From Chelatococcus asaccharovorans (GTDB lineage Bacteria; Pseudomonadota; Alphaproteobacteria; Rhizobiales; Beijerinckiaceae), in assembly GCF_003201475.1 (NCBI RefSeq), contig NZ_QJJK01000019.1, positions 1-64,000 of the forward strand: a stretch of 64,000 nt of DNA, written 5' to 3'. Positions 1-7,297 of this stretch are shown here, one piece after another. The notes below the pieces were generated by a model, which saw only the letters and a program-made list of their open reading frames with translations, was not told the origin of the DNA and did not search any database. Every line of letters starts with the position of its first letter. Position 1 is the stretch's first letter. Both the position numbers and the translations under genes were made by a program.

Positions 1-33
1 ACGCAGTTCTTCAATATGCTGATCGATCGACAT
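1..33 (-). CDS. 5' end of a small plasmid protein (partial)
   Basis: Eleven codons of a gene on the minus strand run off the left edge, reading MSIDQHIEELR. The ATG at 33-31 is preceded by AGGAG with a six-base gap, so this start is favoured over the ATG at 39-37, which lies too close to the ribosome binding site. It lies downstream of the DUF736 gene on the same strand. Too little is visible to name a family. Confidence 0.45.
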   Translation of the reverse strand, partial: MSIDQHIEELR

Positions 34-330
34 CGTCATCTCCTGATGTTTCGTGAAAGACGACGCCGGCTGGCATGGCGGGCCGGATGGGTCGGGGATC
101 GCGGAACGCGACCGCCAACGGCGGCGAGTGGGGGAGCCGAAATGCGTAGGCATTTTGGGGGAACCGCTCGTCCTTGAGGCGTCCGGACCGCCATGGCAGA
201 CTTGGACGGTCTGAGCAGACACAATCCAGCCTGACGCCCGGCAAGCCGCAAGCAGGCTCGATGCCCGGTTGCGGCTTCATCCAGTGCACGGGAAACCCCG
301 CCGGTGCGGCGGGGCTCCTGTGTGCGAGGA

Positions 331-645
331 TCAGGCCTCGCGCTTCGGGCGGTTCCAGATGAGGGCGTAGTCTCCCTCCGTCTCGCTCGGCCAGAGCGCT
401 GCGGTGATCGGGGCGGTGAAGCTCGGATCGTCCAGCTTGACGGAGATGTAGGGCTCGCCGTCATTGGAGACCGCGTTCCAGCCCGCACCGATCTCGACGC
501 CGTTGCCGGCCATGATGCGGAAGTCCGGTGCGTCGCGAGAGACTCGGTCGATCGGGTTCAGGCGGGCCTTGAAGCCGACGGTGAGAGTGCGGACGTTGCC
601 GGTGATCGTGTTGCCGCTGGTCTTGAATTCGCCGATGACAGCCAT
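331..645 (-). CDS. DUF736 family plasmid protein
   Basis: The 104-residue product matches DUF736, a small family common on alphaproteobacterial plasmids and integrative elements. It has the typical opening MAVIGEFK, the middle GWNAVSNDGEPYISVKLDDP and the end ALIWNRPKR. The start has a good ribosome binding site, GGAAAGGA, seven bases upstream. No enzymatic motif is visible and the biochemical role of the family is unknown. It belongs with ArdC, DUF1419 and DUF3085 in the backbone of this window. The length is normal and nothing suggests decay. Confidence 0.9.
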   Translation of the reverse strand: MAVIGEFKTSGNTITGNVRTLTVGFKARLNPIDRVSRDAPDFRIMAGNGVEIGAGWNAVSNDGEPYISVKLDDPSFTAPITAALWPSETEGDYALIWNRPKREA

Positions 646-1339
646 GGTAGGTTCCTTTCCGGTTCAATCGGGCCGCGCCAATCGTGGCCTCGATGGCGGT
701 AAATGGACCGGAGGCGATCGGCCCGCACCCACCGGGCCGGAACGCAGTGGAGGGCGGCCGGAAGCGGCAATTTTGGGTCGCGATGCAAAGGCGGTTTACC
801 GCCGGCGGAAAATTGTCGATTGCGGACGTTGCGGGAGGACGATCGAGACGCAGTCGGCCTTCGGACATACCGAATCCATCGAGGTCTGCGTTGGTGCGCC
901 GATGTCCAGAACCGGAACGGAGCCGTGGCGTGGTTGCTCGCTCATCGGTGGAATGCGGGAGAATGCCAGCGGCAACATGGTCGCGGGTACTGTTCTCACC
1001 CGCGCGACGGCAGCTTCTCATCGCCACATTCGCCAGAGCCCGGTCGAATGCGCCCTCCCCGACGCCCGCTTTCTTTATCCATGGCCCATGACGGCATCGC
1101 GATCACCGTGCAGTGAACACGCTCCGGCGATGGCCCGTCCTGCTTCTCCGCTCAAGCATCCGATCCGGGCTTCACGGCGCCGCTCACCCTCTTGAGCGCT
1201 CTGGCTGCGAGACAGGGGGAGAGCGCCACGTTCTTATCTGGAGCCGCCCGAAGCGCGAGGTCTGCTCTTCGAACACGAGCCGCCCGCACGGCCAAGGTTT
1301 TTGCGCGCGCCATGCCGGGCGCGAAAAGGGCGGGCAGTA
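646..1339. other. Long stretch without an intact gene
   Basis: No convincing gene is seen in these 694 bases, although several GC-driven reading frames exist on both strands. The part around 700-760 resembles the leader upstream of ardC near 4460-4530, sharing GCACCCACCGGG and a GGCCG-AACG-AGTGGAGG block. The only recognisable coding remnant is the DUF736 tail listed separately. Confidence 0.5.
1225..1290 (+). pseudogene. 3' fragment of a second DUF736 gene
   Basis: Reading on the plus strand, HVLIWSRPKREV repeats almost exactly the last residues of the intact DUF736 protein encoded on the other strand (YALIWNRPKREA). The DNA similarity continues a few bases past the stop position, where the fragment no longer has the stop. 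It is a relic of a second DUF736 copy in the opposite orientation, left by rearrangement of the plasmid backbone. Confidence 0.5.
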
Positions 1340-1633
1340 TCAGCCGTCCGGCAGATCGTCCGGCCATTGCTGGGCGCCGTGCAGCACGCGCAGGATACGC
1401 ACCACCTCGCCGGTCACCTGATAGGACGCGACGTAGGGTGACCCGGTGATGACAAGCTCGCGCGTGCCGGCGACGCGGCCAGGTCGCCCGCTTTCAGGGA
1501 AATCGCGAAGGCGCCGTGCCGCCGCTACGATCCGCTCGTCGATGGCGATGGCCGCAGCGGGATTGTGGGCTTCGATATAGGTGAAGATGCCGTCGCGATC
1601 GGAGAGCGAAAAGGCGGACCAGGTGAGTCTCAC
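1340..1633 (-). CDS. RelE/ParE-family toxin
   Basis: The 97-residue protein has the RelE/ParE toxin fold signature: an N-terminal LTWSAFSLSDRDGIFTYIEAHNP helix pair, LRDFPESGRPGRV in the middle, ELVITGSPYVASYQV, and a C-terminal strand with VRILRVLHGAQQWP. ParE members poison DNA gyrase and RelE members cleave mRNA at the ribosome; I cannot separate the two here, though the sequence looks closer to ParE. Its start overlaps the antitoxin stop by four bases, so the pair is translationally coupled and forms a type II addiction module. Confidence 0.88.
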   Translation of the reverse strand: MRLTWSAFSLSDRDGIFTYIEAHNPAAAIAIDERIVAAARRLRDFPESGRPGRVAGTRELVITGSPYVASYQVTGEVVRILRVLHGAQQWPDDLPDG

Positions 1634-1938
1634 GATCCGCGGTCGCCGACCTTGCGGCGCGCGGCAGCGCGCCGGCCGGCGAAATGCGCCTCGACCTCAT
1701 CGTCGGAAATGTCGGGCCGGCTGTCCTCCAGCGCCTCGCGCACCTTGGCGCGGAACCAGGCGTCGTGCGCCTCGCTGTTCGAGAGCAGCTCGAGCGGAAG
1801 AGCGCCTTCGTTGGCGGTGCGGGTAAGCAGGATGCGCACCGCATCAGAGACCGTGAGGCCCATGCTTTCCAGGACGGCCGATGCGCGATCGCGGACATCG
1901 GCGTCGATCCGCGTCTGAACCAATGCGTTTGCAGGCAT
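1630..1938 (-). CDS. RelB/DinJ-family antitoxin
   Basis: This 102-residue antitoxin begins MPANALVQTRIDADVRDRA and has the ribbon-helix-helix DNA-binding arrangement of RelB/DinJ proteins, with LESMGLTVSDAVRILLTRTA as the helix-turn-helix. The C-terminal half is charged, as expected for the toxin-neutralising arm. The ATG at 1938 is preceded by AAGGAGA; an upstream in-frame extension exists but lacks a ribosome binding site and looks like a relic of another gene. It should repress its own operon and bind the toxin encoded immediately downstream. Confidence 0.87.
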   Translation of the reverse strand: MPANALVQTRIDADVRDRASAVLESMGLTVSDAVRILLTRTANEGALPLELLSNSEAHDAWFRAKVREALEDSRPDISDDEVEAHFAGRRAAARRKVGDRGS

Positions 1939-2151
1939 GATTGTCTCCTTCTCGCGCCAATGTAATGCATATGAATGACGAACGCCAGCCCGACTGCGCA
2001 TGTCGCCGTCGTTGAATCCCATGCGCATGGCAGCTCGATGAATGCGCGTGAGGGTCATGCGGAACCCCATGCTCCTGTAGAGCATGGTGGCGAACCGCAC
2101 CTCTCGCCTACCCTCGCGCTAGGCGAGCGCGGCAGCTTCGTGGAGGTTCAT
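1939..2151 (-). pseudogene. Possible small gene broken by an in-frame stop
   Basis: A minus-strand frame starts at an ATG at 2151, reads MNLHEAAALA, hits TAG, and then continues in the same frame (REGRREVRFATMLYRSMGF and onward) without another stop straight into the antitoxin frame. This looks like a small plasmid gene interrupted by one nonsense codon and overrun at its 3' end by the toxin-antitoxin pair. Family unknown; it could also be chance. Confidence 0.28.
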
Positions 2152-2245
2152 CTGTATAATCTCCTCATTTCTGGCTTCGATCAAAAGCGTAGGTGTCAGC
2201 TGTCGCGCCGGCGGCGCGACCGGGGGCACCATGAAACCCACAGCT

Positions 2246-3316
2246 TCAAGCGTGAGTGCGACCCCCTCGACGCGCACCTTCGTCGAGGAGTTCGGCGTAG
2301 CGTGCATGGATGGCCTCACGGTCGAGGCAGCGGGAGCGGAAGCCGAACAGGTCGCTCACTCCGCGACGGACCGACGCGAGGGTCTCCGCTTCGCCGTCGG
2401 TGAGCATTCGTGTGGGCCAGCCCCGCACGTAGAGCATTGCCTGAGAGATCCGGCTTTCCAGCTCGACCCGCCTGGCCGCGCGAGCCTTGGCTGCCGCCAA
2501 TCGCCGGCGGTCCTCTCGAACGAGAAGTTGGGGCGCGATATCGCCCAGCCATCTCGCGCCCTGGAACGCGAAGCTGCTGCGGATCTCGAGCGACACCATC
2601 CGACGATAGATCTCCTGCGCCTCCCCCTGCCTGGTTGCGGCGATGAGGTCCGGCAAACTGGACATGATGCAGAAGCGACAGGACACGCGGCTCATGCCGA
2701 ACTCGCGATAGGTGGGATGCGGTTCCTGACCCTGCCGCGCGATGCACGCGAATACCTCGTCCTCACTCCATTCCAGGATCGGCCGCCAGTTCCATATACG
2801 GTCATCCCGGCCCTGCTCGGCGATCTCCAATCTCGCTCGACGACGGCTTTCGGCCCGCCGCACGCCGGTCACGTTGATGATGGGCCGGGCCGGAAAGCGG
2901 CGCTTCAGCATCGCCTCGATCGGATGCGTCTTCATTTCGGAGGTGCAGAAGCGCATCGAGTGCGTGCTCCAGCAAGGCACCAGCGTCACCGTGCTGAGGT
3001 CCTGATAACGGGTCACGCTGGATCGCCAGCGGCTTTCCCACCTGTCCATGAGGTCGCCGCGCTCACGCCGCAGCACGACCAGCTCGACATCGAGGTGTTC
3101 CGCAAGCTGCCGGCAGACCGGAAGCGAATCCTGCCATTCGACCGAGCCGAGGTCGGAATGGACCAGGATGCGCGGCCCGATGTGGCCGGCATGGTCAAGA
3201 TGCTCGAACACGGAAAGGGCGGCGGCCTGGCTGTCCTTTCCGCCGGAGACGCCAATCGCGACGGGCGTGCCGTTCGCGATCAGCGCCCTGATCCGGGGAT
3301 TGCTCGCGAGAAGCAT
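2246..3316 (-). CDS. PAPS reductase-like PP-loop ATPase (plasmid type)
   Basis: A 356-residue member of the phosphoadenosine phosphosulfate reductase / adenine nucleotide alpha hydrolase superfamily. The PP-loop GVSGGKDSQ lies near residue 20. Cysteines follow in PCWSTHSMRFCTSEMK (about residue 105) and SCRFCIMSS (about residue 190), which could bind a metal or Fe-S cluster. Members carried by plasmids and phages are generally not sulfate reductases; DndC of DNA phosphorothioation is a distant relative, but no other dnd gene is present. The start at 3316 is chosen for GGGAGGA six bases upstream and a TGATG overlap with the preceding small gene. It probably shares a transcript with ardC. Substrate unknown. 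Confidence 0.8.
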   Translation of the reverse strand: MLLASNPRIRALIANGTPVAIGVSGGKDSQAAALSVFEHLDHAGHIGPRILVHSDLGSVEWQDSLPVCRQLAEHLDVELVVLRRERGDLMDRWESRWRSSVTRYQDLSTVTLVPCWSTHSMRFCTSEMKTHPIEAMLKRRFPARPIINVTGVRRAESRRRARLEIAEQGRDDRIWNWRPILEWSEDEVFACIARQGQEPHPTYREFGMSRVSCRFCIMSSLPDLIAATRQGEAQEIYRRMVSLEIRSSFAFQGARWLGDIAPQLLVREDRRRLAAAKARAARRVELESRISQAMLYVRGWPTRMLTDGEAETLASVRRGVSDLFGFRSRCLDREAIHARYAELLDEGARRGGRTHA

Positions 3317-3462
3317 CACGCGTCCTCCCGTGATCGGGTGGGCGCGCGGCCGGGCGAAGCCTCCGGAACATGGCCGGCCATCTCCGCTTTCGTCGGACGT
3401 ACCAGCCGATGCAGGTGTCCGGCATAGACGCCGAGCAGGCGGGAGCATTGGGGGATGGACAT
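3316..3462 (-). CDS. Small 48-residue coupling ORF between ardC and the PP-loop gene
   Basis: An open frame of 48 codons (MSIPQCSRLLGVYAGHLHRL at its start, ending SREDA) exactly bridges two backbone genes. Its ATG overlaps the ardC stop as TAATG, and its stop overlaps the next start as TGATG. Such precise coupling on both sides argues that it is translated. The N-terminal stretch is compatible with a small basic protein; no family is recognised. It could instead merely keep ribosomes moving from ardC into the downstream gene. Confidence 0.55.
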   Translation of the reverse strand: MSIPQCSRLLGVYAGHLHRLVRPTKAEMAGHVPEASPGRAPTRSREDA

Positions 3463-4388
3463 TACGCCGCCTCCCGCTCGGTTTTCGCCTGCGGCTGCAG
3501 GTCGTGTAGGTAGGCGACAGCACGCTGAGCATGCGCGGCGGCCTGGAAGATCGCCTTTCTGTCACCCTCGAGCACACGAAGCCATGACTCGACATAGCTG
3601 GCATGGTCGGGACGCGGCTCGAGTTCCGGAACGACGCCGAGATCGGCACAGAGCAGCGCCGCGCCGATCTCGGCCACGAGTTCCTCGCGGGCGCGCTCGC
3701 TGCGATCCTTGCCATACCGGCTGAGATCGCGTCCGACACGTCGGGAATCCGCCGTCCAATGGATATGCTCATGCCCGAGGACGGCCACGTAGGACGCCGC
3801 ATCCTGGAAGGACTCGAAGGGTGGCATCTGGATGTGGTCGCTTGCGGGCGAATAGAACGCCTTCGACCCGCCATGGCGGATCACGGCGCCGGTATTGTCG
3901 AAAAAGCGATCGGCATGCTCGATGCGTTCGACAGGATCGGCGACAGGCTCCGCCTGCCGGTAATAGTGGTCGGGTAAGCCGAGAATCTGATCCGCGCTGA
4001 ACACGCTGTAGGTCTTCAGGAACGGGATATCGCGTTCCACCTCTCCGCCACGCGCGTCAACCTCGGTTTTGGTGAACCGGCTGGCATAGATGACGGTTGA
4101 GCCTGTTTCGCCCTTACGGACCTTCGCACCCAGCTCATTGGCCTGGCGGAGCGTCATCCAGTATGGCGAGGTGAAGCCACGCGCCATCGACTCCGACCAT
4201 AGCAGCAGCACGTTCAGGCCGGTGTAGCACTGTCCATTATGGCGAAGGGGCCGCGTCACTCGACCGCTGGCGTTTCCGGCACGCCATGGCTGAACCCATG
4301 GGCGAACGCCCTTTTCAAGATCGGCGACGATGCGCTCGGTGATCTTCGTATAGATGTCGGCGCGCGAGCCTTTATCGGTTTTCGTCAT
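3462..4388 (-). CDS. ardC: ArdC-like antirestriction protein with zincin domain
   Basis: The 308-residue protein has the two-part ArdC layout: an N-terminal DUF1738 (ssDNA-binding, ArcN) domain, DIYTKITERIVADLEKGVRPW onward, and a C-terminal metallopeptidase-like domain with the zinc motif HEHIH at residues 206-210 followed by the acidic helix EELVAEIGAALL. ArdC-type proteins protect incoming plasmid DNA from host restriction during transfer. The second of two closely spaced ATGs (4388) is chosen because AGGAGG then lies eight bases upstream. It heads a tight cluster with the 48-residue ORF and the PP-loop gene. Confidence 0.9.
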   Translation of the reverse strand: MTKTDKGSRADIYTKITERIVADLEKGVRPWVQPWRAGNASGRVTRPLRHNGQCYTGLNVLLLWSESMARGFTSPYWMTLRQANELGAKVRKGETGSTVIYASRFTKTEVDARGGEVERDIPFLKTYSVFSADQILGLPDHYYRQAEPVADPVERIEHADRFFDNTGAVIRHGGSKAFYSPASDHIQMPPFESFQDAASYVAVLGHEHIHWTADSRRVGRDLSRYGKDRSERAREELVAEIGAALLCADLGVVPELEPRPDHASYVESWLRVLEGDRKAIFQAAAHAQRAVAYLHDLQPQAKTEREAA

Positions 4389-4743
4389 TTTCATAACCTC
4401 CTGATTGAGCGACGCCCATCGCGGCCCGTCGCGGAGGTCCGTGGCCGGGGTGTTCAGGCGGATCTGCGCACCCACCGGGGTCCCCGTTGCGCTTGCGCAA
4501 TGGGGTGGTCCTTGGGGCCGAAACGAAGTGGAGGACGGCGAAGCCGTTGCGCAGGCCGCCGACCCCGGCAGGACCACCAGCCGGGACGGGCCGCAGGGCG
4601 TCAGCCCGCCACTGCCAGACGCAAACGCGACATGGAGAAAGGCCGGCTCCAGTGGAACCGGCCATTGCATACGGAGGAAAAGGTGCGGTGCGCCAGAGCG
4701 GGATCGCCGAGGATCAGCCGATCACAAGTGGATGTGAGGCAGG
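4389..4743. other. Leader region upstream of ardC
   Basis: This 355-base stretch separates vapC from ardC. It is GC-rich, holds no supported gene, and shares short blocks (GCACCCACCGGG, GGGCCG-AACG-AGTGGAGG) with the region upstream of the DUF736 gene. It probably contains the ardC promoter; no clear -35/-10 pair stands out to me. Confidence 0.45.
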
Positions 4744-5148
4744 TCAGGGAACTGTTTCGAGATCGGTCTGCCGAAACTCGTCATCAGTCGCGAGGATCGG
4801 CACCCGATAATATCTGGCGCAGGCATAATGGAGGCAGTCGCCGAGATTGAGACCGTGACGACCAGAGCGGAAACGATGCGCCGCCGACAGGGCAAGGGAA
4901 GTGACCCGCTTCGCAGGCGGCAGGTCGCGTATCTCGATGCCTCGCGCGTCAAGGAATTCCAGAATAATCGGCTCGACGGCCTCGACCGACATGCCGAACT
5001 TGTCGGGTCGGGCGAGACCGAGCGCTGCTTCCAGCACGGCGACCGGCGAGGTGATCGGCTTCTTCGCGCCGGCGAGTGCGTCGGATACGCGCTGCGCTTC
5101 TGGTTCGTCGGACAGGAGCGCAATGATGGCGCAGGCGTCGACGAACAT
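4744..5148 (-). CDS. vapC: VapC-family PIN-domain toxin
   Basis: A PIN-domain ribonuclease of about 134 residues. The first conserved aspartate is in MFVDACAIIALL, a glutamate follows in SPVAVLEAALGL, and the C-terminal acidic residues are in GLNLGDCLHYACARYY and ILATDDEF; together these form the metal-binding catalytic centre. VapC toxins cut tRNA or rRNA. The start at 5148 is chosen because it overlaps the vapB stop as TGATG; an upstream ATG at 5163 would add MGRRL inside vapB. It is partnered with the antitoxin gene immediately upstream. Confidence 0.9.
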   Translation of the reverse strand: MFVDACAIIALLSDEPEAQRVSDALAGAKKPITSPVAVLEAALGLARPDKFGMSVEAVEPIILEFLDARGIEIRDLPPAKRVTSLALSAAHRFRSGRHGLNLGDCLHYACARYYRVPILATDDEFRQTDLETVP

Positions 5149-5393
5149 CAGCCTTCGTCCCACATCTCGTCGAAGGCCTCGCGCGGCAAAGGCTTCTTCG
5201 CCTCGTCGCTGAGTGCAACGCCATGTTTCTCGCGGAGTTTTGCAGCGGTCTGGAGTGGCGTTTCGGCGTTGCGCCGACGTTCGATCGCTTCTTTCATGGC
5301 GATGACGATCGCATCGGTGATATTGACGCCGGCAAGCCTGGCGAACTTGCGGGTCAGCGCATCGGCCTCCGGATTGTTGACGTTGATGGGCAT
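5148..5393 (-). CDS. vapB: VapB-family antitoxin
   Basis: An antitoxin of 81 residues beginning MPINVNNPEADALTRKFARL, with the short N-terminal DNA-binding fold of the plasmid VapB/Rv0623-like type and a C-terminal toxin-binding tail (KKPLPREAFDEMWDEG). The ATG at 5393 has GGAGG five bases upstream, better placed than the ATG four codons earlier. It is translationally coupled to vapC. Two palindromes directly upstream probably form its autoregulatory operator. Confidence 0.88.
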   Translation of the reverse strand: MPINVNNPEADALTRKFARLAGVNITDAIVIAMKEAIERRRNAETPLQTAAKLREKHGVALSDEAKKPLPREAFDEMWDEG

Positions 5394-5403
5394 TGCTGCC
5401 TCC

Positions 5404-5446
5404 ATGTAGATAATCTAAGACACAATGTAGATGATCGTATCTACAT
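5404..5446. promoter_or_regulatory. Palindromic operator upstream of vapBC
   Basis: Two related palindromes lie just upstream of vapB. One is a perfect inverted repeat with eight-base arms, ATGTAGAT-N6-ATCTACAT, at 5425-5446. The other is TAGAT-A-ATCTA at 5407-5417, next to the ribosome binding site. Both contain the same TAGAT half-site, as expected for cooperative VapB-VapC autorepression. Confidence 0.65.
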
Positions 5447-5504
5447 TCTCAAGTCGCCGGCCTGACGAAAAGAAAGGCGGAGCCGAAGCTCCGCCCATGG
5501 GCGA

Positions 5505-6086
5505 TCAGCCCAGAGCCGCCATCTGGAGTTCAGCGGCCTTGCGGTCCAGCGTCTGGCCGGGATTGTCGACCTGGCGTTCGTAGGGCTTCCAGCGTTCGCC
5601 AACAATGTGCTCGTAAGCGGCTACCGCGCCTTCGGCGGCCATGCGCAGCGCATGGGCCTGAATGCCCATGTCGGCGGCAAACTCCCGCTTGCGCTGGGCG
5701 GCGCTGTCGAAGCCGACCGGACCGTCGATATCCTCGTCGCGGAGGTCGTTGGCGGCCTTGGCGGTTGCGTCGCGCGCCTCGGTCACTGCCCGGCTGTAGA
5801 ACTGGCCGGCGCCGTGGGCGGAACCGACATAGGCTCCAACGATGCGTTGCAGGTGAATCTGCATCGCGCGCTCGCCAAGGCCTTCGCCGAGCGCTTCGGC
5901 GGTCTCCCTGATCATGCGCTCGTGCAATTCGCGGATGCCGTCGCTGTCGACAACCGGCGAGCCGAAGCTTTCGGCGATCAGGATCGCCTGCGCTGTATCG
6001 GGGCAGGCAAGACGGACCATCTCAAGGGACGTGCCCTTGCGCAGCGGGACCACGCGGGCGCTCTGTCGTGGAGCGGTTCTGGCCAT
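5505..6086 (-). CDS. Conserved plasmid protein of unknown function (copy 1)
   Basis: A 193-residue soluble protein with no family I can name. Recognisable stretches are LEMVRLACPDTAQA, VVDSDGIRELHERMIRETAE, GLGERAMQIHLQRIVGAYVG, GFDSAAQRKREFAADMG and a C-terminal DNPGQTLDRKAAELQMAALG. It is rich in alanine, mostly helical by appearance, with no signal peptide or membrane segment. A close paralogue lies at 15289-15876, and the similarity extends into the upstream leader, so a whole gene-plus-promoter unit has been duplicated. The ATG at 6086 has a purine-rich GGAAGGAA upstream. Confidence 0.75.
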   Translation of the reverse strand: MARTAPRQSARVVPLRKGTSLEMVRLACPDTAQAILIAESFGSPVVDSDGIRELHERMIRETAEALGEGLGERAMQIHLQRIVGAYVGSAHGAGQFYSRAVTEARDATAKAANDLRDEDIDGPVGFDSAAQRKREFAADMGIQAHALRMAAEGAVAAYEHIVGERWKPYERQVDNPGQTLDRKAAELQMAALG

Positions 6087-6457
6087 GGGAGTTTCCTTCC
6101 TTTGCTTGTCCCTCCGGCTCGGACCGGCTCTTGCCAGCCCTCCCTTCGGGCGCGGTCAGGAAAACCGGCGCGCAGGCGGGCGCTTCAGGGTCCGGGGCAG
6201 CCGGATCGAGCGAATCCGGCTTGCGGGCAAGCGGGGCGGAACGCCCTGCGAGGACCGCGGGCCTGATTTGCCGAGATCGGTTGCTCCGGCCGCCACGCGG
6301 CGCGGAACGCGGCCTTGAAGCGCACGGCCGCCGGTTTAGACCGCAGCCAGAACCGAAGGGAGGGCTGGCACGGGCAGGTCCCATTGCCCATAGGGAACAG
6401 GCAAAGGTCAGCACGAACATGGCGAGCCGAACTGCGCCACGACAGACCGCCCCCGCC
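6087..6457. other. Leader region duplicated at 15877-16230
   Basis: No gene is seen. The stretch contains the block CCTCCCTTCGGGCGCGGTC and further patches that recur upstream of the paralogue near 15900-16180, so the duplicated unit includes the 5' region. It probably holds the promoter for the gene at 5505-6086. Confidence 0.5.
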
Positions 6458-6784
6458 TCAGGCGGCGCGGGTATGTTCGATGCGATAGCGCTCGCGAAAC
6501 GCCGCAATGGCATCATCCTGCCGCGCCAGCTTGCGCGACAGGGCGTCGATTTCGTGCTGGCGCTCAGCCGTGATCGCGGCAAGATTGGACCGATAGCGTT
6601 CGAGGAAGGCTGCCGGATCGGGCGGCCTGCCGCGATGGAAGGCTTTGCGCTTCGGCTGCAATTGCGGGATCAGCGCCGTCATCCGCCGCATGATCTGGCG
6701 CTCGATCATGTCGAGCTGGTGCTGCGTCTGCCGGCGCGCCTCCTCCATGCGGAAGAGGCGTGTGCGGGGATCGAGGGCGACCAT
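6458..6784 (-). CDS. Hypothetical coiled-coil plasmid protein
   Basis: A 108-residue, strongly charged and probably largely helical protein (MVALDPRTRLFRMEEARRQT at the start, then LDMIERQIMRRM and ITAERQHEIDALSRKLARQD), consistent with a coiled coil. No cysteines, signal peptide or enzyme motif. The start at 6784 is chosen for GAGGGTGG just upstream; a longer frame to 6865 would overlap a transposase remnant on the other strand. Function unknown. Confidence 0.55.
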   Translation of the reverse strand: MVALDPRTRLFRMEEARRQTQHQLDMIERQIMRRMTALIPQLQPKRKAFHRGRPPDPAAFLERYRSNLAAITAERQHEIDALSRKLARQDDAIAAFRERYRIEHTRAA

Positions 6785-6834
6785 TACGCCACCCTCTTGC
6801 CGTGGATGTCCGGAAAGCTCGACGCACCGTCGCA

Positions 6835-7140
6835 CTCGGCATGAGCCATGTCCGCGGAGCGCCACTTCACCCGCAGACTCAGGGCAAGATCGAGCGCTGG
6901 CACCAGACGTTGAAGAACCGCATCCTGCTCGAAAACTACTTCCTGCCGGGCGATCTCGAGCGGCAGATTGCCGGCTTCGTCGATTATTACAACCACCGTC
7001 GATACCACGAGAGCATCGGCAATCTCACACCCGCCGATGTCTACTTCGGACGTGGCGACATCATCATGCTGGAAAGGGAAAGGATCAAACGCGAAACCAT
7101 CAGACAGCGCCGCTTGCTTCATCGAGAAGCGGCAGCATAA
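6835..7140 (+). pseudogene. 3' remnant of an IS3/IS481-like transposase
   Basis: About 100 residues of the end of an rve-type integrase are preserved: SHVRGAPLHPQTQGKIERWH carries the region of the last catalytic glutamate, followed by FVDYYNHRRYHESIGNLTPADVYF and a basic tail. Everything upstream, including the two catalytic aspartates, is missing. The fragment abuts the coiled-coil gene, so an insertion element has been deleted down to its 3' end here. It marks the boundary between plasmid backbone and the bhc operon. Confidence 0.85.
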
Positions 7141-7297
7141 AATGACAACCCTGATGGGCCAGAGCCTCCGCTAGCTCAAACCGCATGTTGTCCCAAAAAC
7201 CCTGACGACGGACATGCGTGAATCTCCAGAGGAGAGATGTCGTTAATGAGTGCGCGCTCATCAAGCCGCAGCGATCCCGGCAACCGCGGGCGCCGGT

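Noticed and set aside
3317-3874. Long N-terminal extension of the PP-loop protein
   Set aside because: It is arginine- and serine-rich antisense-like sequence overlapping ardC; the start at 3316 has a good ribosome binding site and the correct family opening.
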